A DNA stretch of 64,000 nucleotides from Flavobacterium gillisiae (GCF_900107635.1 NZ_FNRD01000012.1:98583-162582), one strand, 5' to 3'; positions 20,094-29,853 are shown, counted from the first letter of the stretch. Notes: generated by a model not told the origin, from the sequence alone. Translations and numbers: made by a program.

Positions 20094-23000
20094 TTACTTT
20101 CTAAAAGTGTGTTTATTTATATCTAATTCTTTTACTTTTTTATAGAAAGTTTCCGAAAGGTTTTCATTTCCTAAACCACTGTGCCCTAATGCCATTACAT
20201 AATTGCAATGCACTTGATTACGAATATTCAAATCATCATCCCAAATAGCAAGGTCTGGAAGAGATACCGCAAAATAATCGATACGACATTTTTCAAACAT
20301 ATACTTTTCACCATGGGCAACAAGTTTCTTAAAACGACTTCGAGCCTTATCTTCATCTCCTAATTCTCGCCATGCAAGTCCTTGATAGAATATCTTGTCA
20401 GGTTGTTGATCATTATAGAAAAATGCCTGAACAGGTTCTGATGATCCAAGCGTTGCTTGCCTAAAATTTCTTTTTGCATTTTCATAATCACCTATTCCTA
20501 GATAAGCTAATCCTTTGTAATAATAGATTTCATTTTCTTCAGCATTCTTTAATTTTCCTTCGCCTAAATTATGAGGATATACTTCAGTTTCTTTAAGTAA
20601 TTGAATAGCATCAGGAAAACGTTTTTCAGCTATAGCTATTTTAGCTAATTCTACTCTACATAAAGTATATAATCCAGTTACTTTACCTTCGCCACCTTCC
20701 CAAGGATGAAATTTTCTTGTAGAAATCATATTTTTTGCTATATCATATTTTCCAATCTGACAATACAACCCAATACGCTCAATACATAAATCATCTCGTT
20801 CTTCGACAAGATTACTATAGCGCTCAAAAAACACCAACCTTTCGGCAGGAGATTTTCCGATTTTTTTATACAGCTGGTCTAACTCCATGAATATCCTTGA
20901 ATCTGTTGTATCGATTACAAAGGCCTTCTCTAATACTTCTTGAGCACGAACTTTATTATCTACTTTATTAAAATAAGCAAGAGCGAGGTTCCTTAAAACC
21001 GTAGGGAATTGATCATCACTATTTACTGAACTTTCCCAGCATTGTATCGCATTATCATATTGACGAAATGCATACCAAAAATTACCCAAATAAAACGGTG
21101 CTTTAGCATCATTTGTATTCAATAAAATAGCATCTTGCAGAATTTTCACCTCTTCTATTCGATTAGGAAAACATTTTTCTGGAGGCAATAACGAAGCTTT
21201 TTTATACCATTCAATAGCCCTATTTTTATCTCCTTTCATAGATTCAAAATAACCTATTGTGTAGAAAACCATTGGATAAACAGTATCCACCTCTTTAGTA
21301 CATTCTTGTAAGAATTGGATAGCTTCATCATATAATCCTGCTGCCGCAAAGTCAAGTCCATATTCTATATACCCATGCGACCATTTTCGCATAAGCGTAT
21401 TCATTTCAGCAAGTTCGGCTTCATTATTTGTTAGCAAATACTTCTCAAAACGACATCCCATATTAAAACGGTCAATTTTGATGGATTCATTTGCTAAAAC
21501 TAAAGCTTCATCTATTCTTCCTAATTTCCTTAAAATAGAAGTCTTTAATTGGCGTGCTTTATGGTTGTGCCAATTGCGTATCAAACAAGAATCAATCCGT
21601 TCTAAAGCTTCTTTCCATTCTCCTTTGATACAATCTATTTGTGCCAAAGCAAAAAATGCAGCATCTTGCCAAGCGGCATTCCAAGTAGATTTAAAAAGAG
21701 CCGTATAAGCATCTTCTAATCTTCCTTCAATTTTTAAACAAAATCCTAAATTATAATGTGGTTCCCCATCATAAGGATTCGGACTTCGCTCTGTTAAAAC
21801 TTCTACTGCCATTCTAAAATAACATTCCGCTTTTTCAAATTGTCCACGACGCAGCATCAATAAGCCAATAGCATTATTGCAACGTACGTCCTTAGAATCT
21901 CTACTTAAAGCTTCTAGGTAATAATCTAGCGGGTTGTAGGTCGCATGGCGGTATTGTTCCAGGTGTAAACCCGTTAAAAACAATTGCTCAATCGACGTGA
22001 TTTCTTTAGGATCAAGAGCCGCTTTTGCTGGATCTGGCGGTGGTTTAATTTCCGGCTTTTGTTCTTGATAAGCCACCAGAACTTTATCGTCACCAGTATA
22101 AATACTAAAAACCAAATTTTCTGAGGCAACATCTCCTATAATTACATTCTTTTTATAAGGATTATACGGAGAAACACTCACGATTTCCTGATGTAAAATA
22201 ATTCCATCAATGTCTTTCAACTCTAACTTTAAATTTTCAAAAAAACTTGTTGTATACAAAATTAAATCGGCTTTGTTTCCATCTACCTCAATATTGATTA
22301 CGGCATCTTTAGTAGCGTTTTTTACATAACCCACTTCGGCATAAGGCATAAAATATTGAACCCAAGATTTTTCTTCATAGGCTTGGAGCCACGAAAAATC
22401 AGGTTGATTGTCTGTAAAAACCCCAGTCATTAATTCAATGTAAGGCCCGTCTTTATCCGTTAGGTTTCTGTCCCATGCAAGCCCAAAATCACCATTTCCC
22501 CAAGTCCACTGTTTTTTTCCTGGAGATATGTGATGATTAGCTACATGCAATAAACCTGCTTGTACGTCATCTTCATATCCTCCAACAAAATTGTATTTAG
22601 AATGAACCGCCATATAGGATGTAGGTACTGGGATATTTTTGTATTTTGAAATATCTACACCAGCAGAGTAATCTTGTTTGTAATATTCTCCAGTTGCTAT
22701 TGGAAAATTAGATACATCGCGTTTTCCATGGTCAAATACAAAATTTACATCCGGTGGAAAAACAGACTTATATTCATCGTTAACAACAACAGCGGGATTC
22801 GCCCACCAAAGAAACGTTTGAGGGAAAGCCGTTCTATTATAAATTTTGACTTTTATTTCTATATAAGCTTTATCAGGATGCAAGGTAAAACCTTGCATCC
22901 CTTTGGTTCTAAACATTCTTTCTACTTCATTACACCAAACCGTTTTACTACCGTCAGCATTTTCTTCAATACTATAATCCGTAGGCAAAAAAGTACTTGG

Positions 23001-23504
23001 ACGGTGATGTTGTGGCCAGTTGAACTCAATTCCTCCTGAAATCCAAGGCCCTGTAAGCCCTACTAACGCAGGTTTTATTACTTGATTGTAATATACAAAA
23101 TGACGTTGTTTTACCTTATCATAAGCCATGTGAATACGCCCTCCAAGTTCAGGTAAAATCATTACCTTAATGTATCTATTTTCTACAAATAAGGCACGGT
23201 ATAACTTATCTTTCTTTACATCCGATATTTTTTCAACAACTGCATAAGGATATACTGACCCAGAACTACCTTGATAAACTCTTTTCTCTAGGAAAATAGG
23301 GTTTTTTTCTTCTTCACCAATTTCATACGTTGGCAGCAAAATATCTTCCGCCCATACTCGAACCACTCCTCCCTCATCCACAGTAGATTGAATCAAGTAA
23401 GCAGTAATTGGTTCATCTGCTATTTCAGCAACAATGGGCTGACAATTTAAAAGCAATTCGCTTTCTTCACTTGTATTTGGTCTATCTGAAGTTAATTTTT
23501 CCAT
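20094..23504 (-). CDS. DUF5107 and tetratricopeptide repeat protein, cytoplasmic
   Basis: This 1136-residue protein has no signal peptide or membrane helix, so it is predicted cytoplasmic. After a 60-residue leader, the DUF5107 region (about 60-330) contains ILPELGGRIHMAYDK and GGIEFNWPQHHRPS and looks like the galactose-mutarotase type of beta-sandwich. A linker region follows to about 480. From about 500 to the end there are many TPR-like helical pairs, for example NNAIGLLMLRRGQFEKAECY. DUF5107 has no function I can state firmly. Its place between a sugar-porter gene and GH genes suggests handling of an imported sugar or oligosaccharide. The TPR array could bind a partner. Function unknown. 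Confidence 0.8.
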   Translation of the reverse strand: MEKLTSDRPNTSEESELLLNCQPIVAEIADEPITAYLIQSTVDEGGVVRVWAEDILLPTYEIGEEEKNPIFLEKRVYQGSSGSVYPYAVVEKISDVKKDKLYRALFVENRYIKVMILPELGGRIHMAYDKVKQRHFVYYNQVIKPALVGLTGPWISGGIEFNWPQHHRPSTFLPTDYSIEENADGSKTVWCNEVERMFRTKGMQGFTLHPDKAYIEIKVKIYNRTAFPQTFLWWANPAVVVNDEYKSVFPPDVNFVFDHGKRDVSNFPIATGEYYKQDYSAGVDISKYKNIPVPTSYMAVHSKYNFVGGYEDDVQAGLLHVANHHISPGKKQWTWGNGDFGLAWDRNLTDKDGPYIELMTGVFTDNQPDFSWLQAYEEKSWVQYFMPYAEVGYVKNATKDAVINIEVDGNKADLILYTTSFFENLKLELKDIDGIILHQEIVSVSPYNPYKKNVIIGDVASENLVFSIYTGDDKVLVAYQEQKPEIKPPPDPAKAALDPKEITSIEQLFLTGLHLEQYRHATYNPLDYYLEALSRDSKDVRCNNAIGLLMLRRGQFEKAECYFRMAVEVLTERSPNPYDGEPHYNLGFCLKIEGRLEDAYTALFKSTWNAAWQDAAFFALAQIDCIKGEWKEALERIDSCLIRNWHNHKARQLKTSILRKLGRIDEALVLANESIKIDRFNMGCRFEKYLLTNNEAELAEMNTLMRKWSHGYIEYGLDFAAAGLYDEAIQFLQECTKEVDTVYPMVFYTIGYFESMKGDKNRAIEWYKKASLLPPEKCFPNRIEEVKILQDAILLNTNDAKAPFYLGNFWYAFRQYDNAIQCWESSVNSDDQFPTVLRNLALAYFNKVDNKVRAQEVLEKAFVIDTTDSRIFMELDQLYKKIGKSPAERLVFFERYSNLVEERDDLCIERIGLYCQIGKYDIAKNMISTRKFHPWEGGEGKVTGLYTLCRVELAKIAIAEKRFPDAIQLLKETEVYPHNLGEGKLKNAEENEIYYYKGLAYLGIGDYENAKRNFRQATLGSSEPVQAFFYNDQQPDKIFYQGLAWRELGDEDKARSRFKKLVAHGEKYMFEKCRIDYFAVSLPDLAIWDDDLNIRNQVHCNYVMALGHSGLGNENLSETFYKKVKELDINKHTFRK

Positions 23505-23524
23505 CTTAATTTATTATGCGTTGT

Positions 23525-24901
23525 TTATTTTGTTAATTCTGTTTCTATTTGTTCTAATGATTTCCCTTTGGTCTCTGGTAAATAAATTCGTAAAAAAAGA
23601 TAACCCAGAAAACAAATTATTCCATAAAGCCAAAAGGTTCCGTAGGCACCTAAACTACTATTTAACAGCGGAAATGAATAGGTAAGTACAAAGCAGGCTG
23701 TCCATAATGAAAAAGTACTTACCGCCATGGCCCTGGCTCTAATCTTTAAAGGAAATATTTCTGACAAAACTACCCAAGTAACAGGGGCAAGTGTCATCGC
23801 ATAGCAAGCTATCGCAGCAATTACAAGAACTAAAACAGCAGCACCAGTTACGGAGAAATAATAACACAAACCCAGCACCGCATAAACACAAGCTAATCCA
23901 ATCGAACCAAAAAGCATCAAAGGTTTTCTTCCCAATTTATCAACTAAATACATTCCTACAAATGTGAATATGACATTAGTTAAACCTGTAATAACTATAT
24001 TAAATAGAATATCTGTAACACCATAACCGGCAGCGGAAAATATTTCTTGAGCATAGTTAAAAATTACATTAATACCGCACCATTGTTGAAAAACAGCTAT
24101 TACAATTCCTAGCAAAAGAATTTTAGGCATTTTACCTTCAAAGAATAACTTATAACTAACTTTTTCTTTCACGATTCCCATGGCAGATTTCAATTGACTC
24201 ACTTGATCTACAGCAAATTCTTGACCTCCAATTTTTCTAAAAATAGCTGTAGCTTTATCATACTTTTGCTGACTAGCAAGCCATCTAGGACTTTCTGGAA
24301 TAATTAATATCAAAGCAAAGAATGCTACTGAAGGTAAGGCCTCTGCCCAAAACATAATTCGCCAACCCGATTGCACATTCCAAGTATCAAATAAAACAAT
24401 ACCAGAAGCAATAGGCTCGGCAATAAATAAATTAGTGATTTGTGCTGCCAAAATCCCCAAAACTATCGTAAGCTGATTAATAGACACGTATTTTCCTCTA
24501 GAGGCACTTGGCGCAATTTCGGCAATATACATTGGGGAAAGATTTGACGCAATACCAATTCCAATACCCCCTATTACTCTCCAAATAATAAACATTTCAA
24601 TCGAATTAGCTCCTCCTGTCCCTACCGCTGATATTGTAAAAAGTATTGAAGCCACAATCATTAGTGGTTTTCTTCCATATTTATCAGACATGCTTCCTGA
24701 AAGCATCACTCCTAATAGGCAACCTAAAATAGCACTACCCATCACCCAGCCTTGCATAGAAGGAGAATCGGCAATATTGAAAAAAACTTCATAGAATGGT
24801 TTAGCACCACCTATTACAACCCAGTCATATCCAAATAACAATCCACCCAAAGCAGAAACTAAAGCAATAAAAAGCAAATAAGAAGAATTATGTTTACTCA
24901 T
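23525..24901 (-). CDS. MFS sugar porter (sugar:H+ symporter family)
   Basis: This 458-residue protein has twelve predicted membrane helices. Family motifs are visible: GGLLFGYDWVVIGG in helix 1, GSMSDKYGRKPL (69-80) after helix 2, IPESPRWLAS before the central loop, the second VDKLGRKPL, and the terminal LPETKGKSLEQIE. It is an inner-membrane importer for a monosaccharide such as galactose, xylose or glucose, related to XylE/GalP. It is the first gene of the minus-strand PUL and is followed 20 bp later by the DUF5107 gene. That suggests that the PUL ends with uptake of a simple sugar. The exact sugar is not known. Confidence 0.9.
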   Translation of the reverse strand: MSKHNSSYLLFIALVSALGGLLFGYDWVVIGGAKPFYEVFFNIADSPSMQGWVMGSAILGCLLGVMLSGSMSDKYGRKPLMIVASILFTISAVGTGGANSIEMFIIWRVIGGIGIGIASNLSPMYIAEIAPSASRGKYVSINQLTIVLGILAAQITNLFIAEPIASGIVLFDTWNVQSGWRIMFWAEALPSVAFFALILIIPESPRWLASQQKYDKATAIFRKIGGQEFAVDQVSQLKSAMGIVKEKVSYKLFFEGKMPKILLLGIVIAVFQQWCGINVIFNYAQEIFSAAGYGVTDILFNIVITGLTNVIFTFVGMYLVDKLGRKPLMLFGSIGLACVYAVLGLCYYFSVTGAAVLVLVIAAIACYAMTLAPVTWVVLSEIFPLKIRARAMAVSTFSLWTACFVLTYSFPLLNSSLGAYGTFWLYGIICFLGYLFLRIYLPETKGKSLEQIETELTK

Positions 24902-25238
24902 GATTTTAAATTATATTTTATAGAAAGCAAACATACAAGCATAACAGTAGTTAAAAAATGCAAAAAACAAATAAAAACATGTATAAAACAACGAGTTAAA
25001 ATAATATTAATTTATTTCTAAAATAAATACCTGCTTTTCTCTCATTTTCTACAACAATTTATAAAATAGAAAATTTTATCTATTTTATATAGATATCATT
25101 AATTTTAAACAAAAATAATTTTGGGAAACATATTTTTAAAATCAAATGCCCAACAAACCAATTATTATAACTAATTTTAATAAAACTAAAAACCTGTATT
25201 TTTCAATTTAATTTAGCACAAAAAAATTCAATAATAAG
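24902..25238. other. Divergent regulatory gap before the PUL
   Basis: About 337 bp between the MFS start (minus) and the AraC remnant (plus). It is very AT-rich and has no gene. It contains a stretch at 24971-24988 with ATAAAAACATGTATAAAA, which resembles stretches in the gap before the intact AraC paralog (32962-33132). It also holds a candidate minus-strand promoter element at 24928-24935. It is probably the control region of the whole PUL. Confidence 0.5.
24928..24935 (-). promoter_or_regulatory. Candidate -7 promoter element for the PUL
   Basis: Read on the minus strand this is TATGTTTG, which fits the Bacteroidota TAnnTTTG element, about 26 bp before the MFS start codon. The nearest upstream TTG lies 25 bp away, slightly beyond the usual 17-23 bp spacing, so support is limited. 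Confidence 0.3.
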
Positions 25239-25465
25239 ATGGAACAGATAGCTGATGGTTTTAAAGGAGAAAGAGAAATTGTATTACCTTACAGTATTCG
25301 TAATTTTCAAACCAATAACGAATTAACCAGATCACTTTAGATTACCCATATAGGTTATTACCCAAATACAAAAAATCATTTCGCAAACGTTCCAAAGGAG
25401 CGAAAGAAGATATATTAATCTATTGTGAAAGAGGAAAAGGAACTATAACAATTGAAAAACAAAAA
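25239..25465 (+). pseudogene. AraC-family regulator remnant, 5' part only
   Basis: The start reads MEQIADGFKGEREIVLPYSI, nearly identical to the intact AraC gene at 33231. A TAG stop appears where the intact copy reads a Tyr codon (after ELTRSL). One base is then lost within the stretch that reads catttcgc here and cattttcgc in the intact copy. Similarity stops near 25465, where IS4-type transposase sequence begins. Only the N-terminal cupin part is left; the DNA-binding half is gone. It lies divergent to the PUL, the classic position of a PUL activator, so the PUL has lost its local regulator. Confidence 0.85.
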
Positions 25466-25469
25466 TCAT

Positions 25470-26057
25470 TATAAAAACAGGCAACAACAATTACACTTCC
25501 TTTAAGCAATGTAATCTCGTAAGCTTTTTTATTATCAGCAGTTTTCCAATTGTAATGTTTACGAAAGCAGGTAAATGACGTTCATAATCAAGTAAAACAT
25601 GGATTTTTACGGCTCCTTTAGCCGTTTTGTATTTGGCCTAATCAAACAAACTTAGACACGGACTTATGCTAGTAGAATCTAAAAGAAAAATTTTACTCAT
25701 TATTTTAAACATTACATGTTTCAATCAAGCTTGCTGTCCTAAACTATCGAGCAATTGAAAATAGTAATCTTTGAAAAGTGTGTAATCGTGTTTTTTATTC
25801 TGATAACTAATCGTGTATTTTGAAGGTGCTCTTTGAACTCCTAGATGATTCAAGTTAGCTGTCGCGGAACGAAGTCAATTGCTTATATCTCGTACCGATT
25901 GACTTTTTTCAAACTGGCAGAACAACATAGATACAAGATGTGACCAACTATTAAGTCCTTTTTGACGTTTGTAGCTTTGCTTTTCAATAACAAGTTTACT
26001 GAATTTTGCACGGTTTAGTTTACTCATGATTTGAGAAAACAATGTTACATTTGTCAT
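25470..26057 (-). pseudogene. IS4-family (DUF4372-type) transposase remnant
   Basis: The minus strand starts with MTNVTLFSQIMSKLNRAKFS and SWSHLVSMLFCQF, the usual N-terminus of Bacteroidota IS4-type transposases. After a stop following SVRDISN the similarity continues (RSATANLNHLGVQRAPSKY, then FLLDSTSISPCLSLFD with the first catalytic Asp, and GAVKIHVLLDYERHLPAF). Several stops interrupt it. The last third, with the remaining catalytic residues, is missing at the junction with the AraC remnant near 25468. It is a dead element that probably entered or followed the decay of the regulator. Confidence 0.8.
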
Positions 26058-26172
26058 TGAGAATGGCGGCTGTTTTTTGGACACCTCAAAACTAAACTTT
26101 GAGTTAAAAACTAGCCATTCGTTTTTAATCGTTTAGGACGCTATTGATAAAGTAATAATTAATATAAAAACA

Positions 26173-27282
26173 ATGAGACATAAAGCTATCATTCTGGTGT
26201 CACTATTTCTTTTAATTAGTGCTTGTAAAAATGAGCAGGATAAAACATTAGCTAAAGGCAAATCAATGAGTTGCGAGTCTTCTTTACCTTCCCGATATCT
26301 TTCGGCAGATACTCTAGCCAACTTTAATAAATCAAAAATAGTTCCCTACGATGGGATGGTGAAAATTTCTACCGGTGAATTCATGATGGGAGCTTCAGAT
26401 GACGAAGGCAGACCAGAAGAATATCCCCAACACAATGTAAAAGTGACTAGCTTTTGGATTGACGCGACTGAAGTAACCAACGCTCAGTTTGAACAATTCG
26501 TTCAGGCAACTGGTTATGTGACCACCGCCGAAATAAAACCAGATTGGGAAGAAATAAAAAAACAATTGCCAGCGGGTACACCAAGACCAGCCGAAAGTTT
26601 ATTGGTGGTGGCGTCATTGGTATTTATCGCAACAACTGGGCCGGTCGATTTGAACGACGTTTCCCAATGGTGGAGCTGGACTAAAGGGGCTAACTGGAGA
26701 CATCCTCATGGTCCAGAAAGTACTAATAAAGGTAAGGAAAATTATCCGGTAGTGCATATTTCTTGGAACGACGCTAATGCTTATGCGAAATGGGCTGGTA
26801 AAAGATTGCCAACGGAAGCCGAATGGGAGTTTGCAGCTAGAGGTGACTTAATTAATAAAAAATATTCTTGGGGAAATGAGCAACCTGAACAAGGAAAGCC
26901 AAAAGCAAATATCTGGCAGGGCAAGTTTCCGTATTTGAATACCGCATTTGATAAATTTATAGGAGCAGCTCCTGTAAAATCATTTCCTCCCAATGAATAT
27001 GGATTGTATGATATGTCCGGAAACGTGTGGGAATGGTGTAGTGATTGGTATGCACCAGAGTATTATAAAGAGTTGCCTGGCAATCTTTCAATAGATCCTA
27101 CAGGTCCGTCAAAAAGTTTTGATTGGACGCAATCTACCATTCCGAAAAAAGTGGTTAGAGGAGGTTCTTTTCTGTGTAATGCTTCTTATTGCAAGGGGTA
27201 TCGTGTCACTGCACGAATGAAATCGTCTCCAGATACAGGTCTGGAGCATACCGGATTTAGATGTGTAGCGGATATTAAATAA
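26173..27282 (+). CDS. Formylglycine-generating enzyme (sulfatase maturase), lipoprotein
   Basis: This 369-residue protein has a lipobox at LLISAC (Cys 18). The FGE-sulfatase domain runs from about 60 to the end, with TGEFMMGASDDEGRPEEYP, WIDATEVTNAQF, GANWRHPHGPES, RLPTEAEWEFAARG and GLYDMSGNVWEWCSDWY. Both catalytic cysteines of aerobic FGE are present, C335 and C340 in GGSFLCNASYC, with the same spacing as human FGE C336/C341. It oxidises the sulfatase signature Cys to formylglycine, outside the inner membrane. It lies between mobile-element remnants and next to a dead sulfatase, yet its own frame is intact. The sulfatase at 7695 is a likely client. Confidence 0.9.
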   Translation: MRHKAIILVSLFLLISACKNEQDKTLAKGKSMSCESSLPSRYLSADTLANFNKSKIVPYDGMVKISTGEFMMGASDDEGRPEEYPQHNVKVTSFWIDATEVTNAQFEQFVQATGYVTTAEIKPDWEEIKKQLPAGTPRPAESLLVVASLVFIATTGPVDLNDVSQWWSWTKGANWRHPHGPESTNKGKENYPVVHISWNDANAYAKWAGKRLPTEAEWEFAARGDLINKKYSWGNEQPEQGKPKANIWQGKFPYLNTAFDKFIGAAPVKSFPPNEYGLYDMSGNVWEWCSDWYAPEYYKELPGNLSIDPTGPSKSFDWTQSTIPKKVVRGGSFLCNASYCKGYRVTARMKSSPDTGLEHTGFRCVADIK

Positions 27283-27304
27283 TGTTAAGATCTAAAAATA
27301 AATC

Positions 27305-28313
27305 ATGATTAAATATTCTCTTTACACCACATTTACTTTTTTTTTAATCTTAGTTCAGGGAAAGAGCTTTGGAAAAAGAGAGAAAAAAAAAACATTTTAA
27401 GGACACCAAATATTATTGTTTTTTAGTTGATGATATGGGTTGGCAAGATTGTTCAGTGCCTTTTTACAGGAAAAAAAATGGAATTTTATATATCATACAC
27501 CAAACTTAGATAAGCTGGCTTCGGAAGGAATGTAGTTTACCAATGCTTATGCGGCTCCCGTATGCACCCGAGTCGGGTGAGTTTGCTTACGGGAATGAAC
27601 CCCATAAATCATAAGGTAACCAACTGGACTTTTGAAAAAAAAATAAAAATCAAGAAGTAGAATCAGTATTATTAAGTGCGCCTCAATGGAATAGGAATGG
27701 GCTTAGTCCTATTGCTTGAATTGAAAATACACTTCATGCCACAACTTTTCCATCGATACTAAAACAAAACGGATATTTTACTATTCACATAGGGAAAAAG
27801 CATTTTGCAGCGTACAATACTGCAGGCGAAAGTTCTTTAAAGTTGCGATTTGATATCAATGTAGCAGATCATGCTGCTGGACAACCAAAAAATTATTATG
27901 CCACGGAAAATTTTGGTAACGAAGAAGAGAAGGAAGATATTCGTGCTGTTCCTGGACTAAAAAATATTGGAAAAAAAATATTTTCCTGACAGAAGTGTTA
28001 ATACAAGAAGCTATTCCATCAATGGATTCAGTTCGTAAAAATAAGAAACCATTTTTACTTTATATGGCGCATTATACAGTACATATACCAATAATTTCTG
28101 ATATTACGCTTATACAAAAGTATAATGATGCTGGCTTGGGCACAACGCAAGCAAAATATGCATCTACGATTGAAGGGATAGATAAAAGTTTTGGGTATAT
28201 TATGAAATTATCTAGAAGAAAAAAATATTGATAAAAATACTATTATCCTTTTTCTTTCAGATAATGGAGGATTAAGCGCTCATGGTCGAGGAGGAGCACC
28301 GAATTCCCGTTAA
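27305..28313 (+). pseudogene. Sulfatase pseudogene
   Basis: The sequence starts at an ATG with a signal-like leader, then frameshifts into RTPNIIVFLVDDMGWQD, the sulfatase metal-binding start. A TAG interrupts just before FTNAYAAPVCT. One base is missing inside the signature, so CT and PSRVSLLTG are in different frames. Later pieces in changing frames include ILKQNGYFTIHIGKKHF, KKPFLLYMAHYTVHIP and FLSDNGGLSAHGRGGA. The sequence breaks off at about 28313, where IS30 transposase sequence starts. It probably formed a pair with the FGE 23 bp upstream. It cannot make active enzyme. Confidence 0.85.
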
Positions 28314-29150
28314 TCCACGTAAACTGGCTAGAAATTCCGACAAAAGAAATCAAGTTTATAGAGCTAACTTAGCTCAAGGTAAAGCCGATTTTAGGCATCG
28401 TGAAAAACCTAAAAAAACACACTTCACCTCTGATATTAAAAAACGTGTAATCGCACTTTTAAAAGACGATTTTAATCGGGAGCAGATTATAGGTTATTGT
28501 AGGTTGAAAAACTAAATAGTGTTTGTGTCGACATTTATCAATATATTTGGACTGATAAAAAGAAAGGTGGGAAACACTATAAACACTTACGATCAAAAGG
28601 GAAACGTTATGCCAAAAGGGGAGCTCTAAAGGGCTTAAGAGGTATTATTAAAGACAGAATAAGTATTGAACACAGGCCTCAATTGTAGAAGAAAAGCAAA
28701 AAATAGGGGATGTAGAAATTGATTTGGTTATTGGTAAAAATCACAAAGGAGAGCATTGCTAACCATAAACGAGAGAGCAACAGGAGTTCTGAAAATGGCT
28801 AAAATTAATAGTAAAGGAGCTAAAGAAGTTGAAGAGAAAATCATAGAGCTATTGATTGATTAGAAGCTAATTTTGCATACCATTACATTCGACAATGGAA
28901 AAGAGTTTTCAAATAATAAAAACGTCTCCGAAATATTGAAAATAGATTATTTTTTTGCCAATCCATATTGTAGTTTGGAAAGAGGTGCAAATGAAAGTTT
29001 AAATGGTTTAGTAAGACAATATTTTCCTAAAAAATATAACTTTGATTTAATAGCAAAACAAGAGGTTTTAACAGTAATAAATTAAATAGCAGACCCAGAA
29101 AAAGATTTGGATATAAAAGTCCGAATGAAATATTTGAGCAATCAGCCTAA
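28314..29150 (+). pseudogene. IS30-family transposase remnant
   Basis: Pieces in several frames match an IS30 transposase: VNPRKLARNSDKRNQVYRAN, KRVIALLKDDFNREQIIGYC, DIYQYIWTDKKKGGKHYKHL, then the DDE region with GDVEIDLVIGKNHKG, TFDNGKEFSN and NESLNGLVRQYFPKK, and finally SRPRKRFGYKSPNEIFEQSA ending at 29150. Stops and frameshifts are frequent. The N-terminus is missing at the fusion with the sulfatase pseudogene. The element's right end probably lies just after 29150. It is dead. Confidence 0.85.
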
Positions 29151-29223
29151 TGTTGCATTAATTACTTGAATTCACCCATCCAAATATTCAGGTTTGCATA
29201 TACTTGCAGTTGAGTCAATTTTA

Positions 29224-29690
29224 TTATAAATAAATAAATGTACTAATAAAACTTAAAATATTAGCACATTCAAGTTGAGCGTACAGAAAGTTATTATCAA
29301 AAATTTGATTAAACAACTCAATTTGATTACTATTAAAAGGAATGGTTCTATTTTTACTGAATTTTTCAATATACTGACGATATAGATTTCCTGCTATTAT
29401 TCCATCAAAATGTAACCAGTAAATACTCCAGGTATTACTATTTTTTGATTTATGGGAGTGTGCAGTACTTTTTGGTATAATAAAATATTGGTTTGGTTTA
29501 ATAGTTATTTTAATATTGTCAATTTTTACCCAACAAATTTATTCAAAGCAGTAAATAAATATAAAATAGTTATGACTTTTCTTTCGCTTTCTTTAGTGAT
29601 AATTAGCTTTAGGGAAATAGCTCAAATCAGCAAAAAAAAATTAGTAGTAATTGGATTGTCTTTTGCTATTGATATTATCTAAAATGGGAG
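29224..29690 (-). pseudogene. Second AraC-family regulator remnant (cupin half only)
   Basis: Read on the minus strand this shows SYFPKANYH, then after a stop RKRKKSHNYFIFIYC, then KIDNIKITIKPNQYFIIPKS, SNTWSIYWLHFDG and YIEKFSKNRTIPFNSNQIEL. These align in order with the sugar-binding half of the AraC protein at 33231 (for example PWSIYWIHFKG there). The frame ends at 29224 before any helix-turn-helix. At least two or three internal stops are present. It differs more from the intact protein than the remnant at 25239, so it derives from another regulator. The short plus-strand frame at 29452-29682 is its antisense. Confidence 0.75.
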
Positions 29691-29818
29691 CACTATCATT
29701 TTTTACCCTATGAACCGTATTTTAGATCATTTTTATCCATATTATAAAAAAACAGTTAACATAATACGCTTAATTCTAATAAGTTAATCATACGTAAGTT
29801 AGTTCAAAATAAATGATA

Positions 29819-29853
29819 ATAAACCGCCTCAAATTGTATTTTGAGACGGTTTA
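29819..29853. terminator. Hairpin terminator after the GH30 gene
   Basis: An inverted repeat, AAACCGCCTCAAA paired with TTTGAGACGGTTT (one G-T type mismatch), has a loop of about six bases and A/T tracts on both sides. It lies about 110 bp beyond the stop of the minus-strand GH30 gene at 29962 and could work in both directions. Confidence 0.75.

Noticed and set aside
28282..29085. Two short frames read as separate small genes
   Set aside because: Both are pieces of one frameshifted IS30 transposase.
29452..29682. 76-residue plus-strand frame that looks like a membrane protein
   Set aside because: The opposite strand carries recognisable AraC sensor-domain sequence, so this frame is its antisense shadow.
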